Assembly: GCA_041672385.1 (NCBI GenBank)
Contig: JBAYZQ010000077.1
Span: 1 to 10,580 of the forward strand
From: JBAYZQ01 sp041672385
Lineage (GTDB): Bacteria; Spirochaetota; Spirochaetia; Sphaerochaetales; Sphaerochaetaceae
DNA length: 10,580 bases
Direction of reading: 5' to 3'
Of the stretch, positions 1-6,434 are shown piece by piece. The notes below the pieces were generated by a model. The model worked only from the letters and a program-made list of their open reading frames with translations. It made no database searches and was not told where the DNA came from. Numbering within the stretch: position 1 is the stretch's first letter; every line of letters starts with the position of its first letter. Both the position numbers and the translations under genes were made by a program.

Positions 1-394
1 CTTTCAAATTTTCTCTAAGCTTACAAAAAGGAAGTGCCATTTCAACTGCATGCTCAGCTTGAATAACTTCTTTATACCCTTTTTCAAAAGGACTAAGACA
101 AAAACCTTTTACACTACCTAGTGGAGTTTCATAGGAATCAAAATGATCACTACCAATTAGGTCGTTTGGAATTCGATAATAATGCGATGGACTGATGATT
201 AACAGTCTTGTGATATTTAAATCAAGATTGCTAAAGAATAATTTTATTAAATTAGAAGAGTAAAATAATCCAGCATGCGGAATAACAGCAAAGCGAACTT
301 TAGGATTGTCTACCTTTTCGTAGCTAATCATATTTAACAGTTCTTGTTTATTTTTTGGATACCAAGAACCTGCGAAGATATCTTTTCGTATCAT
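1..394 (-). CDS. amrB: MEMO-family protein (AmmeMemoRadiSam system protein B), N-terminal part, cut by left edge
   Basis: The reading frame is open from an ATG at 394 to the window edge, giving 131 residues with no stop, so the C-terminal half is missing. Family hallmarks appear in order: AGSWYP at residues 8-13, PHAG at 39-42, SPSHYY at 69-74, ETPLG at 89-93 and EHAVEMALPF at 114-123. MEMO proteins have an extradiol-dioxygenase-like fold, and H40 and H71 correspond to two of the metal-site histidines. In bacteria the protein usually accompanies an AMMECR1-domain protein and a radical SAM enzyme; its reaction is not settled. The start is supported because family members begin only a few residues before the AGxxYP motif, and an upstream in-frame ATG-like position is closed by a stop. 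There is no convincing ribosome binding site, but a perfect TATAAT lies just upstream. The gene is divergent from the aminopeptidase. Family assignment is firm; function is inferred from family only. Confidence 0.88.
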   Translation of the reverse strand, partial: MIRKDIFAGSWYPKNKQELLNMISYEKVDNPKVRFAVIPHAGLFYSSNLIKLFFSNLDLNITRLLIISPSHYYRIPNDLIGSDHFDSYETPLGSVKGFCLSPFEKGYKEVIQAEHAVEMALPFCKLRENLK

Positions 395-400
395 TATTCC

Positions 401-406
401 ATTATA
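401..406 (-). promoter_or_regulatory. Candidate -10 box for the MEMO gene
   Basis: A perfect TATAAT on the minus strand ends only 6 bases before the ATG at 394. Transcription starting about 7 bases downstream would begin at or next to the start codon, giving an mRNA with no leader or almost none. The -35 region is weak: nothing better than 3 of 6 matches to TTGACA at usual spacing. The assignment rests on sequence match only. Confidence 0.45.
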
Positions 407-443
407 CACTTTTTTTTGCTTATAAGAACAAATATTAGATAAA

Positions 444-472
444 TTGTTATTTTTGTTTTATTCTGTTATAGT
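444..472 (+). promoter_or_regulatory. Promoter of the M18 aminopeptidase gene
   Basis: A -35 box TTGTTA (444-449) is followed by a 17-base spacer and a -10 box TATAGT (467-472), matching 4 of 6 and 5 of 6 of the sigma-70 consensus. The start site would fall near 479. A strong ribosome binding site, AAGGAGGT at 483-490, then sits 6 bases before the ATG at 497. The leader is therefore very short and leaves little room for a regulatory RNA. Confidence 0.6.
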
Positions 473-496
473 AAAAAAGCCTAAGGAGGTAGTTTT

Positions 497-1774
497 ATGG
501 AAAGTAATTTTGAAAAATCAACAAAGTCTTTTATGGCTTTTGTTAGCAATAGTCCAAGTCCCTTTCATGTTGTAAAAAATTCAGCCAAATTGTTAGAAGA
601 TAATGGCTTTGTTTGTCTTTCAGAAAAGGAAAAATTCAAAATACAAAAAGGCGGAAAATACTATGTAACTAGAAATGGTTCCTCTTTAATTGCTTTTAGT
701 ATTCCTGAAAATGATATTAAAGGTTATTCAATAGTTTCCTCACATACAGATTCTCCTTCCTTTAAAATAAAGTCTAATCCTGAAATAAAGAAAGAGGGTT
801 ATGTTGTTCTAAATACAGAGGGTTACGGAGGGATGCTTCTTTATCCTTGGTTTGACCGTCCTCTGTCTATTGCGGGTCGGGTTATGGTTAAGGAAAATGA
901 TAAACCTACTTTAAAACTTATTGATTTATCACGCAATCTACTTGAAATTGTTAGTGTTGCTATCCACATGAATCGAAAAGTTAATGATGGCTTTAAAGCT
1001 ACTAAACAAAAAGAAATGTTACCATTATTTGCATTAGGGGATATTAAATTAGCAACTTTAATTGCAGAAAAACTTAAAATCAACGAATCTGATATTTTGG
1101 ATTCTGATCTTTTTTTGTATAATAAAACACCAGCTACCATATGGGGAGCTAATAAAGAATTCTTTTCTTCTACAAAAATTGATGATCTTCAATGTGCCTA
1201 TTCTAGCTTAATGGCTTTGACTAGGTGTGAGAAGTCTGATTATATACAGGCAATTTGTATGTTTGATAATGAAGAAGTTGGAAGTGGTTCAAAGCAAGGT
1301 GCTTTAAGTGATTTTATGATTAGTACTTTTGATCGTATTGCTTATAATCTTGATTGGAATTTAGAAGATAAGATGACCCTTAAGGCAAATAGTTTTATGT
1401 TGAGTTGTGATAATGGTCATGCTTATCATCCAAATTATTCACAGTTTGCTGATCCAACTAATCATCCAAAAATAAATGGTGGAATATTAATTAAACATAG
1501 TGCAAATCAAAAATATACCACCGATGCTGTAAGTAGTTCTTATCTCAAAGATTTACTAAATAAAAATGATATTCCTTTCCAAGACTTTGAAAACAACTCG
1601 GATATTCCTGGTGGCTCTACATTGGGAAATCTTTCCAATACTCATTTTTCTTTAGATACTGCTGACATTGGTGTGGCTCAATTAGCTATGCATTCACCGT
1701 ATGAAACTGGTGGAATAAGAGATACTTTCTATCTTACAAAATGCATGCATGCTTTCTTTGAAGATAATAGATAA
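497..1774 (+). CDS. M18 family zinc aminopeptidase (aspartyl aminopeptidase type)
   Basis: This is a cytosolic di-zinc exopeptidase that removes N-terminal residues from peptides; family members often prefer Asp or Glu. The 425-residue length is typical for the family. Visible active-site elements are SSHTDSP (H83, D85), WFDRPLS with the likely metal-bridging D120, FDNEEVGSGS at 256-265 with catalytic E259 and metal ligand E260, CDNGHAYHPN around D305, and MHSPYETGG with H399. All expected ligands are present, so the enzyme should be active. There is no signal peptide or membrane segment. The start is fixed by AAGGAGGT 6 bases upstream. It is the only plus-strand gene here, transcribed alone between a sigma-70-like promoter and a strong hairpin terminator, so it is a single-gene unit. 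Exact substrate preference (acidic or broader) cannot be read from the sequence. Confidence 0.95.
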   Translation: MESNFEKSTKSFMAFVSNSPSPFHVVKNSAKLLEDNGFVCLSEKEKFKIQKGGKYYVTRNGSSLIAFSIPENDIKGYSIVSSHTDSPSFKIKSNPEIKKEGYVVLNTEGYGGMLLYPWFDRPLSIAGRVMVKENDKPTLKLIDLSRNLLEIVSVAIHMNRKVNDGFKATKQKEMLPLFALGDIKLATLIAEKLKINESDILDSDLFLYNKTPATIWGANKEFFSSTKIDDLQCAYSSLMALTRCEKSDYIQAICMFDNEEVGSGSKQGALSDFMISTFDRIAYNLDWNLEDKMTLKANSFMLSCDNGHAYHPNYSQFADPTNHPKINGGILIKHSANQKYTTDAVSSSYLKDLLNKNDIPFQDFENNSDIPGGSTLGNLSNTHFSLDTADIGVAQLAMHSPYETGGIRDTFYLTKCMHAFFEDNR

Positions 1775-1808
1775 AAAAAATCTTAGGCTTTAACACCTAA
1801 GATTTTTT
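1773..1808. terminator. Bidirectional intrinsic terminator
   Basis: TCTTAGG (1781-1787) pairs with CCTAAGA (1796-1802) around an 8-base loop. The stem is flanked by eight A on the left (1773-1780) and six T on the right (1803-1808). Read on the plus strand it ends the aminopeptidase transcript directly at its stop codon. Read on the minus strand it gives the same hairpin followed by a run of T, and so ends the P13-like gene and any read-through from the pot operon. The A and T runs can also pair and extend the stem. Confidence 0.85.
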
Positions 1809-1823
1809 ATAAGAAAATTTTTA

Positions 1824-2459
1824 TTAGTCTAAAGAAACTTTTGCCATAAAAGTAAAACTATCGTCTAATGGATTTGGTACAAAAGCAAGTTCAAGATTAT
1901 TTTTTAGATTTTTGTTATAACGTCCAGCGTAGGTAAAAGCGCTAATAAAACCTATTGTTCGGCTTACCAAAGAAACAGCAACTCCCGCACCAGCACAGGC
2001 TATTGCCATTTGAAGTAAAGGATCGTCTTCAGTAGCTATTGTGTTTCCTGTAAACATTTTTACAAAAATGACGTCACAAACCCATAAACCTAATCCACAA
2101 CCTAAACCAAGTCCAAGTCCAAGTGACTCTACTGTACTTTGAGTCATGGCTGATATTGTATTATGTTGCCAAGAAGATCCTATTCCAAAACCTAAGAGTA
2201 AATTTCCAAAAGCTGGACCAGTTCCTTTTACTTTGTTTTCTTCATAGAATGCTTGTTTATCAGCATCAGGAGGTAGTTCTTTAATCAAGCTTTCAATCTG
2301 TATAATGGTTTTCTTTTCACTTGAGTCTGATAGTTTCTTGCTATCACTTGCCGATTCAGCAATACCTAATCCCAGTTCAATTAATGAAGAGAGACCGTCG
2401 GACGCAAAAACTGAAAATGTCATCAACATAACAAGAGTAACAATAATAATTTTTTTCAT
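1824..2459 (-). CDS. P13-like spirochaetal outer-membrane protein (putative porin)
   Basis: The 211-residue product has a clear signal peptide: MKK, a hydrophobic stretch at 4-18, and a probable signal peptidase I site after FAS near residue 20. A variable, charged, Ser/Lys-rich linker (about 23-55) follows. Next comes an amphipathic segment with FYEENK (71-76) before GNLLLGFGIGS (85-95). A glycine zipper of alternating Leu-Gly (113-126) and a second Gly/Ala-rich hydrophobic segment (151-178) come next, then YNKNLKNNLEL. The layout of signal peptide, short soluble part, LLxGFGIGS motif and two glycine-rich hydrophobic segments resembles the P13 family. Borrelia P13 is a channel-forming outer-membrane protein with hydrophobic helices. 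Three cysteines (121, 128, 155) lie in or near the hydrophobic parts, which is unusual for an exported protein. AAAGGA lies 7 bases before the ATG. Family assignment is moderate; porin activity is inferred. Confidence 0.65.
   Translation of the reverse strand: MKKIIIVTLVMLMTFSVFASDGLSSLIELGLGIAESASDSKKLSDSSEKKTIIQIESLIKELPPDADKQAFYEENKVKGTGPAFGNLLLGFGIGSSWQHNTISAMTQSTVESLGLGLGLGCGLGLWVCDVIFVKMFTGNTIATEDDPLLQMAIACAGAGVAVSLVSRTIGFISAFTYAGRYNKNLKNNLELAFVPNPLDDSFTFMAKVSLD
2107..2124. repeat. Three tandem CCAAGT hexamers inside the P13-like gene
   Basis: Three exact copies of CCAAGT on the plus strand encode repeated Leu-Gly pairs on the minus strand, in the first glycine-zipper segment. Gain or loss of a unit would keep the frame and add or remove one Leu-Gly pair. 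The array is short, so active slippage is speculative. Confidence 0.7.
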
Positions 2460-2490
2460 TAATTTTTCCTTTATAAAATTATACTTGTCG

Positions 2491-2519
2491 ATTATAAACT
2501 AATAAAAAGTGGATGTAAA
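2491..2519 (-). promoter_or_regulatory. Promoter of the P13-like gene
   Basis: On the minus strand, TTTACA (2519-2514, 5 of 6 to the -35 consensus) is followed by a 17-base spacer and a perfect TATAAT (2496-2491). Initiation would be near 2484, giving a leader of about 25 bases that carries AAAGGA at 2472-2467. A second TATAAT occurs at 2483-2478 but lacks a good -35. The promoter lies in the gap just after potD, so the gene can be expressed independently of the pot operon. Confidence 0.7.
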
Positions 2520-2529
2520 GAAATTATTA

Positions 2530-3582
2530 TTATATAGAAAATCGGATTCTCTGCCATATTTCGGTATAAAGTGAAAGGTTTTCTCCCAAATCATCTTTGA
2601 TTTCATAGTTTTCTAAGTCTTCTGTATTGTACATTGGTTTAACAGTTGTGTATTTCATTGCATCTGTATTTGTACTGGAAGGGAAAGCAAACTCATCAAG
2701 AAATGAAGCATATATTTTAGGATCAAGAATAAAATCAATAAATTTTAAAGCAAGGTCATAGTGTTTTGCACCTTTTAAAATACACATTGAATCAATATAA
2801 AGAGGGCCACCTTCTTTAGGAAGGAAAAAATCTATTTTATCCCATTTATCTTCAGGGACTTCACCATATACAACTTCCGCATATCCTTGAACAACGTTAA
2901 AATCTCCAGAGGCAAAAGATTTACCAAAACCTTCACTATCAAACTTAACCAAGTTTGGTTTCCATTCGTTAATTATAAGGTCTTCAGCTTCTTTTAGCTC
3001 CTTTGGGTCAAGAGTGTTTATTGAATAACCAAGATAGGCTAGAGCGTCTCCCATTACTTCCCTCATGTCGTCCATCATCGACATCTTACCGGAAAGATCT
3101 TTTCTTGAGAAAATTGACCAGCTTTTGTCATAGGAGGAGACTTTATTATTGTTTACAGAAACTCCACTTGCTCCCATGAAATAGGGAATACTATATTCAA
3201 AATTAGGATCATAGGTTGCTTTTTCTTTTACGTTTGGACTTATATACTTAAAATTCTCTAGATCATTTTTATCTATTTTATCAAGCATTCCAAGTTTTAT
3301 TAGAATTGAAACATAGTCCTGTGAAGGGAAAATAATATCATAGCCATCGGCTCCTGAAAGCAATTTCGAGAACATTTCTTCATTAGAAGCAAAATTATCT
3401 ACGACGACTCTTACATTGTATTTTTTTTCAAATTCATCAATAACACTCTGTGGTGTGTAACAGGTCCAATTGAAGAGGTAGAGAGTATTTTTTTTAAGTT
3501 GTTGACGATTTATTGTAAAAAGTATTACTACAATTACCAATAAAATCAAGAAAACTATTTTCATTATTTTTTTTATTTTCAT
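2530..3582 (-). CDS. potD: Spermidine/putrescine ABC transporter substrate-binding protein PotD
   Basis: This is the periplasmic polyamine receptor that hands its ligand to the PotB/PotC channel. At 350 residues it matches the family length. Conserved points are YLFNWT (W39), SNEEM (66-70), YDIIFPS (81-87), SIPYFMGASG (131-140), DDMREV (171-176), LGYSINTLDPKEL and PKEGGPLYIDSM (255-266, D264). By my alignment from memory, two ligand-stacking tryptophans of E. coli PotD (W229, W255) are tyrosines here (Y234, Y262), so the aromatic character is kept. The N-terminus (8-24) is one strongly hydrophobic helix after Lys-rich residues. It has no lipobox cysteine and no small-residue signal peptidase site, which suggests an uncleaved membrane anchor. 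AGGA overlaps the potC stop region, 9 bases before this ATG, which favours coupled translation. It is the last gene of the operon; no terminator follows it before the P13-like gene. Confidence 0.92.
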   Translation of the reverse strand: MKIKKIMKIVFLILLVIVVILFTINRQQLKKNTLYLFNWTCYTPQSVIDEFEKKYNVRVVVDNFASNEEMFSKLLSGADGYDIIFPSQDYVSILIKLGMLDKIDKNDLENFKYISPNVKEKATYDPNFEYSIPYFMGASGVSVNNNKVSSYDKSWSIFSRKDLSGKMSMMDDMREVMGDALAYLGYSINTLDPKELKEAEDLIINEWKPNLVKFDSEGFGKSFASGDFNVVQGYAEVVYGEVPEDKWDKIDFFLPKEGGPLYIDSMCILKGAKHYDLALKFIDFILDPKIYASFLDEFAFPSSTNTDAMKYTTVKPMYNTEDLENYEIKDDLGENLSLYTEIWQRIRFSI

Positions 3583-3591
3583 AGTGGTTTC

Positions 3592-4413
3592 CTATCTTGA
3601 AGATGCGAGAATCTTGACGAATCTTTTCATTGTTAAAACGGATAAGGATAAAGTGAGAATTATAAAAAAGCTTAAAGCATTAATCACTGGTGTAATTCCA
3701 AAACGTATAAGTGAAAATATATAAAGAGGCAAAGTGGTAGAACCAGGACCAGAAACAAAAAATGTAATTATGAAGTCTTCTAAGCTCATGGTTATGGCTA
3801 ATATAAAACCAGAATAGATACTAGGAGCTATTGTAGGAATTATAATCTTTGTTAAAGTTTGTCGCTCGGTAGCTCCGAGATCCCTTGCAGCTTCAGTTAT
3901 AGTAAAATCAAAACCCTGCATTCTTGATTGCACAGTAAGATATACAAAAGGAAGACAAAAGGTAGTATGAGCTAAGAAAATTGTAAAAAGGTTTAAACTC
4001 AAACTTATTTTTGAGAAGAACATTACTAGGGATATTCCAACTATAACTTCTGGTAGAACCAAGGGAAGGAAGGTTATTAGATTAACAAAAGTAGATTTGC
4101 TTTGTTTATTGAGTCCTGTACCAATTGCAGCTAAGGTACCAAGAAAAGTTGAAGCGGCTCCGGCAGTTATTGCTATAAAAAGGCTATTGGCAAGAGCTTG
4201 AAAAAGGTTCCTTGAATTAAAAAACAGTTCTTTATACCAATGAAGGGAAAACGAAGTAAAAACACTTTGATTCGATTCATTGAAAGAAAACAGTATTATT
4301 GTGAATAAGGGTAATAGTAAAAATATGACACAGATAATTAAGACTGTAAAAGAGAATACATTCTCATGTTTGTGTCTATTTACCCTTTTGATATTTTTTA
4401 GATTTTTTTGCAT
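3592..4413 (-). CDS. potC: Spermidine/putrescine ABC transporter permease PotC
   Basis: This inner-membrane subunit forms the polyamine channel with PotB. The 273-residue product has about six hydrophobic segments, the first at 23-43. The permease EAA loop that docks on the ATPase is at 174-193 (EAARDLGATERQTLTKIIIP). SLEDFIITFFVSGPGSTTLP (210-229) is typical of PotC. A longer reading frame starts at 4449 with MWEFFIF. I chose the ATG at 4413 because AGGAGG at 4426-4421 lies 7 bases upstream of it, and because the extra 12 residues are not needed for the fold. This start leaves a 38-base overlap with the end of potB. The stop codon is 9 bases before the potD start. Confidence 0.93.
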   Translation of the reverse strand: MQKNLKNIKRVNRHKHENVFSFTVLIICVIFLLLPLFTIILFSFNESNQSVFTSFSLHWYKELFFNSRNLFQALANSLFIAITAGAASTFLGTLAAIGTGLNKQSKSTFVNLITFLPLVLPEVIVGISLVMFFSKISLSLNLFTIFLAHTTFCLPFVYLTVQSRMQGFDFTITEAARDLGATERQTLTKIIIPTIAPSIYSGFILAITMSLEDFIITFFVSGPGSTTLPLYIFSLIRFGITPVINALSFFIILTLSLSVLTMKRFVKILASSR

Positions 4414-5224
4414 AAGATGGCCTCCTATAAATATAAAGAATTCCCACAATTGAAACCAATGTGAGCAACAAAGAGAATGCAGCTGCCAAAGGCCAATTAC
4501 GTGTTTTTGTTATTTGATCGACTATTAGATTTCCTAAAAGATAGGAATCTTTTCCTCCAACTAACAAACTTATTGTATAAGCCCCGAAAGCAGGAATAAA
4601 AGTAAATAAAATTGAAGTATTTATTCCATTTTTAATTGATGGGAAAAGGACTTTTCTTATTCCTTGGAATTTAGTTGCCCCTAAATCTCTTGAAGCTTCA
4701 AGAAGGGAAAAATCAAAGCTATCTATTGCCGAAAATATTGGAAGAATTGCATAAGGCAAATACATATATACCATAATTAGTATTACAGCATTACGATTAT
4801 AAAGGAGGGAAAGAGGATTTGAAATTATTCCAATCTTCAAAAGTAGGTTATTCAACATTCCATCTGTGCTTAAAATTGACATCCAAGCAAAAATTCTTAT
4901 TAATGAATTTGTCAAAAAAGGAAGGACTATCAAAGAAAGAAATAAAGTTTGGTGGTGACTTTGAGCAATTGCATAGGCACAAATCAAGGCAAGAACTACT
5001 GTTATTACAGTTGCTTCAAGGGCAATTAGTAAAGTTCTAAGGGTTATAATCTGGTAAGATCTTTGGAAAATTTGTTTGTAAGCATCAAACGAAAAAACAT
5101 TTACAACTCCCCCATAAAGACCTTTTTCCATAAAGGAATAAAATATCACAAAAATAAGGGGAAGAAGAAAAAATATTGAAAGGAAAATACTCATTGGAAA
5201 AGTAAGATGTTTATAGTTTTTCAT
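4376..5224 (-). CDS. potB: Spermidine/putrescine ABC transporter permease PotB
   Basis: This is the second channel-forming inner-membrane subunit of the polyamine importer. The 282 residues contain about six membrane segments, beginning at 11-31. The EAA loop lies at 176-195 (EASRDLGATKFQGIRKVLFP). The family-typical segment PAFGAYTISLLVGG (211-224) is followed by LLGNLI. The ATG at 5224 overlaps the potA stop in TAATG, a classic coupling arrangement, with GAGGA inside the end of potA as a rather distant ribosome binding site. The lysine-rich C-terminal tail (from about 272) is encoded in the stretch shared with potC. Confidence 0.93.
   Translation of the reverse strand: MKNYKHLTFPMSIFLSIFFLLPLIFVIFYSFMEKGLYGGVVNVFSFDAYKQIFQRSYQIITLRTLLIALEATVITVVLALICAYAIAQSHHQTLFLSLIVLPFLTNSLIRIFAWMSILSTDGMLNNLLLKIGIISNPLSLLYNRNAVILIMVYMYLPYAILPIFSAIDSFDFSLLEASRDLGATKFQGIRKVLFPSIKNGINTSILFTFIPAFGAYTISLLVGGKDSYLLGNLIVDQITKTRNWPLAAAFSLLLTLVSIVGILYIYRRPSYAKKSKKYQKGK
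4421..4426 (-). promoter_or_regulatory. potC: Ribosome binding site that fixes the potC start
   Basis: A perfect AGGAGG on the minus strand lies 7 bases before the ATG at 4413 and inside the potB coding sequence, where it encodes Arg-Arg of PotB. It is the best Shine-Dalgarno match in this operon and argues for the internal start rather than the one at 4449. Confidence 0.85.
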
Positions 5225-6345
5225 TAGTTTTCTATGTCCTCAATTATATATCCGTCTTCAGCTGTCCAGCTGATGTAAACTCTATCCTGATAATTAATTT
5301 CAGGTCCGTCTTCCAAATATTTCTTGTGCTGTTGATAAATTTTGATGAGAGTTCCATTATCAAGACGAACAAAAAGCTTTGATTGGAATCCTGCATAAAC
5401 TGGCTCTTCTACAATGCCTGAGAAAATGTTTGTGCCAGGGAATTGATTCTTTTCATCGAGACTTATATTAATTTTTTCTGGACGTACACTAATTGATACT
5501 TTTTGACCAGGTTTTGTTTCTTCATAATCTGTTATTTGGATTTTTCCAAGTTGTTTGGACATTAAAGTACAAAGATAGTTTGTCTCATTTAATTTTTCAC
5601 ATTCTTCTACAACAGCTGTAAAACTATTGGTTTCTCCAATAAAATTGGCAACAAATCCAGTTGATGGGCTTTCATAAATCTCATAAGGTTCTCCAACTTG
5701 AAGTATTTTTCCATGGTTCATTACTGCAATTCTATCTGAAACAGATAATGCTTCTGTCTGATCATGGGTTACATAGATGAAGGTAATTCCAATTTGATCA
5801 TGGATTCTGTCTAGTTCTCTTAAAAGATTTGTCCTAAGTTTTGCATCAAGCGCACTTAGTGGTTCGTCTAATAGAAGAACTTTTGGTTCATTAATCAAGG
5901 CTCGAGCAATTGCAACTCGTTGTTTTTGCCCTCCGGAAATTTGATTTGGCATTTTTGACATTTGTGAATTTAGTTGAACCAGATTCAAATAATACTGAAC
6001 TTTTTCATCAATTACAGATTCTTTTACTTTCTTTAGTCGTAAAGGGAAAGCAACATTTTCATAAATGGAAAGGTGTGGAAATAAGGCATAGGATTGAAAA
6101 ACGGTATTGCATCGTCTTTTATCAGGAGACAAAGCGACAACATTTTCATTATCTAATAGAATATTTCCACTATCAGGGGATTCAAATCCGGCGATAATTC
6201 TAAGCAAAGTTGTTTTGCCACAGCCGGAAGGACCGAGGAGAGAAAAGAATTCTCCTTGTCTGATTTTTAGGCTTACATCGCCTAAAGCACAGAAAGTATC
6301 AAAGCTTTTTGATACGTGATCTACAATTACTTCAGAACCAATCAC
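5224..6345 (-). CDS. potA: Spermidine/putrescine ABC transporter ATP-binding protein PotA
   Basis: This cytoplasmic ATPase drives polyamine import. The 373 residues show every ABC motif in order: Walker A GPSGCGKTT (38-46), Q-loop FQSYALFPHLS with Q84, signature ISGGQKQR (136-143), Walker B VLLLDEP (156-162), D-loop SALD and switch histidine H194 in YVTHDQTEA. The C-terminal part (about 240-373) is a TOBE-type regulatory domain of the CUT1/MOI class, with SVRPEKINIS as a landmark. The start codon is GTG at 6345, supported by GGAGG 8 bases upstream and by the usual spacing to Walker A. It is the first gene of the operon; its stop overlaps the potB start by one base. Paralogous ATPases share these motifs, so the Pot assignment also rests on the neighbouring permeases and PotD. 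Confidence 0.95.
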   Translation of the reverse strand: MIGSEVIVDHVSKSFDTFCALGDVSLKIRQGEFFSLLGPSGCGKTTLLRIIAGFESPDSGNILLDNENVVALSPDKRRCNTVFQSYALFPHLSIYENVAFPLRLKKVKESVIDEKVQYYLNLVQLNSQMSKMPNQISGGQKQRVAIARALINEPKVLLLDEPLSALDAKLRTNLLRELDRIHDQIGITFIYVTHDQTEALSVSDRIAVMNHGKILQVGEPYEIYESPSTGFVANFIGETNSFTAVVEECEKLNETNYLCTLMSKQLGKIQITDYEETKPGQKVSISVRPEKINISLDEKNQFPGTNIFSGIVEEPVYAGFQSKLFVRLDNGTLIKIYQQHKKYLEDGPEINYQDRVYISWTAEDGYIIEDIEN

Positions 6346-6353
6346 TGCAGATA

Positions 6354-6358
6354 CCTCC
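6354..6358 (-). promoter_or_regulatory. potA: Ribosome binding site for the GTG start of potA
   Basis: GGAGG on the minus strand is 8 bases before the GTG at 6345. No in-frame ATG with a comparable ribosome binding site is near, so GTG is the preferred start. Confidence 0.8.
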
Positions 6359-6397
6359 GAAGAGAAGGATAATTACAAAATTAAATTGCATGGGTAA

Positions 6398-6424
6398 AGT
6401 ATAGCAAAGTAGGGGTGGTGTCAA
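6398..6424 (-). promoter_or_regulatory. Promoter of the potABCD operon
   Basis: On the minus strand a perfect TTGACA (6424-6419) precedes TATACT (6403-6398) with a 15-base spacer. The -10 is preceded by TGC, an extended -10 arrangement that can compensate for the short spacing. A TACTTT at 17-base spacing is the alternative -10. The -35 box lies about 10 bases past the stop codon of the MFS gene, so pot genes can be transcribed apart from the upstream cassette. The leader is about 45 bases, and I see no riboswitch or clear hairpin in it. Confidence 0.6.
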
Positions 6425-6434
6425 TATAAAAGAT

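Noticed and set aside
841..1140. 99-codon antisense reading frame inside the aminopeptidase gene
   Set aside because: It lies wholly within a well-supported M18 gene, has no ribosome binding site or recognisable motif, and reads as a shadow of the coding frame.
1741..1752. Alternating ATGCATGCATGC at the end of the aminopeptidase gene
   Set aside because: It encodes the normal C-terminal Cys-Met-His region in frame and is too short to be called a functional repeat.
4388..4411. A-rich run near the potB end as a programmed frameshift site joining PotB to PotC
   Set aside because: A -1 slip would not enter the potC frame, and potC has its own strong ribosome binding site.
4414..4449. Upstream potC start giving 12 extra residues
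   Set aside because: The perfect AGGAGG sits downstream of that start and points to the ATG at 4413.
4819..5040. Plus-strand reading frame opposite potB with an AGGAGG-like stretch upstream
   Set aside because: It is complementary to conserved PotB membrane segments, has an unlikely composition and no promoter.
5910..6319. Two plus-strand reading frames opposite potA
   Set aside because: Both are mirror frames of conserved ABC motifs in PotA; nothing supports expression.
6361..6397. Possible riboswitch in the potA leader
   Set aside because: The leader is only about 45 bases and shows no stable stem or known aptamer pattern.
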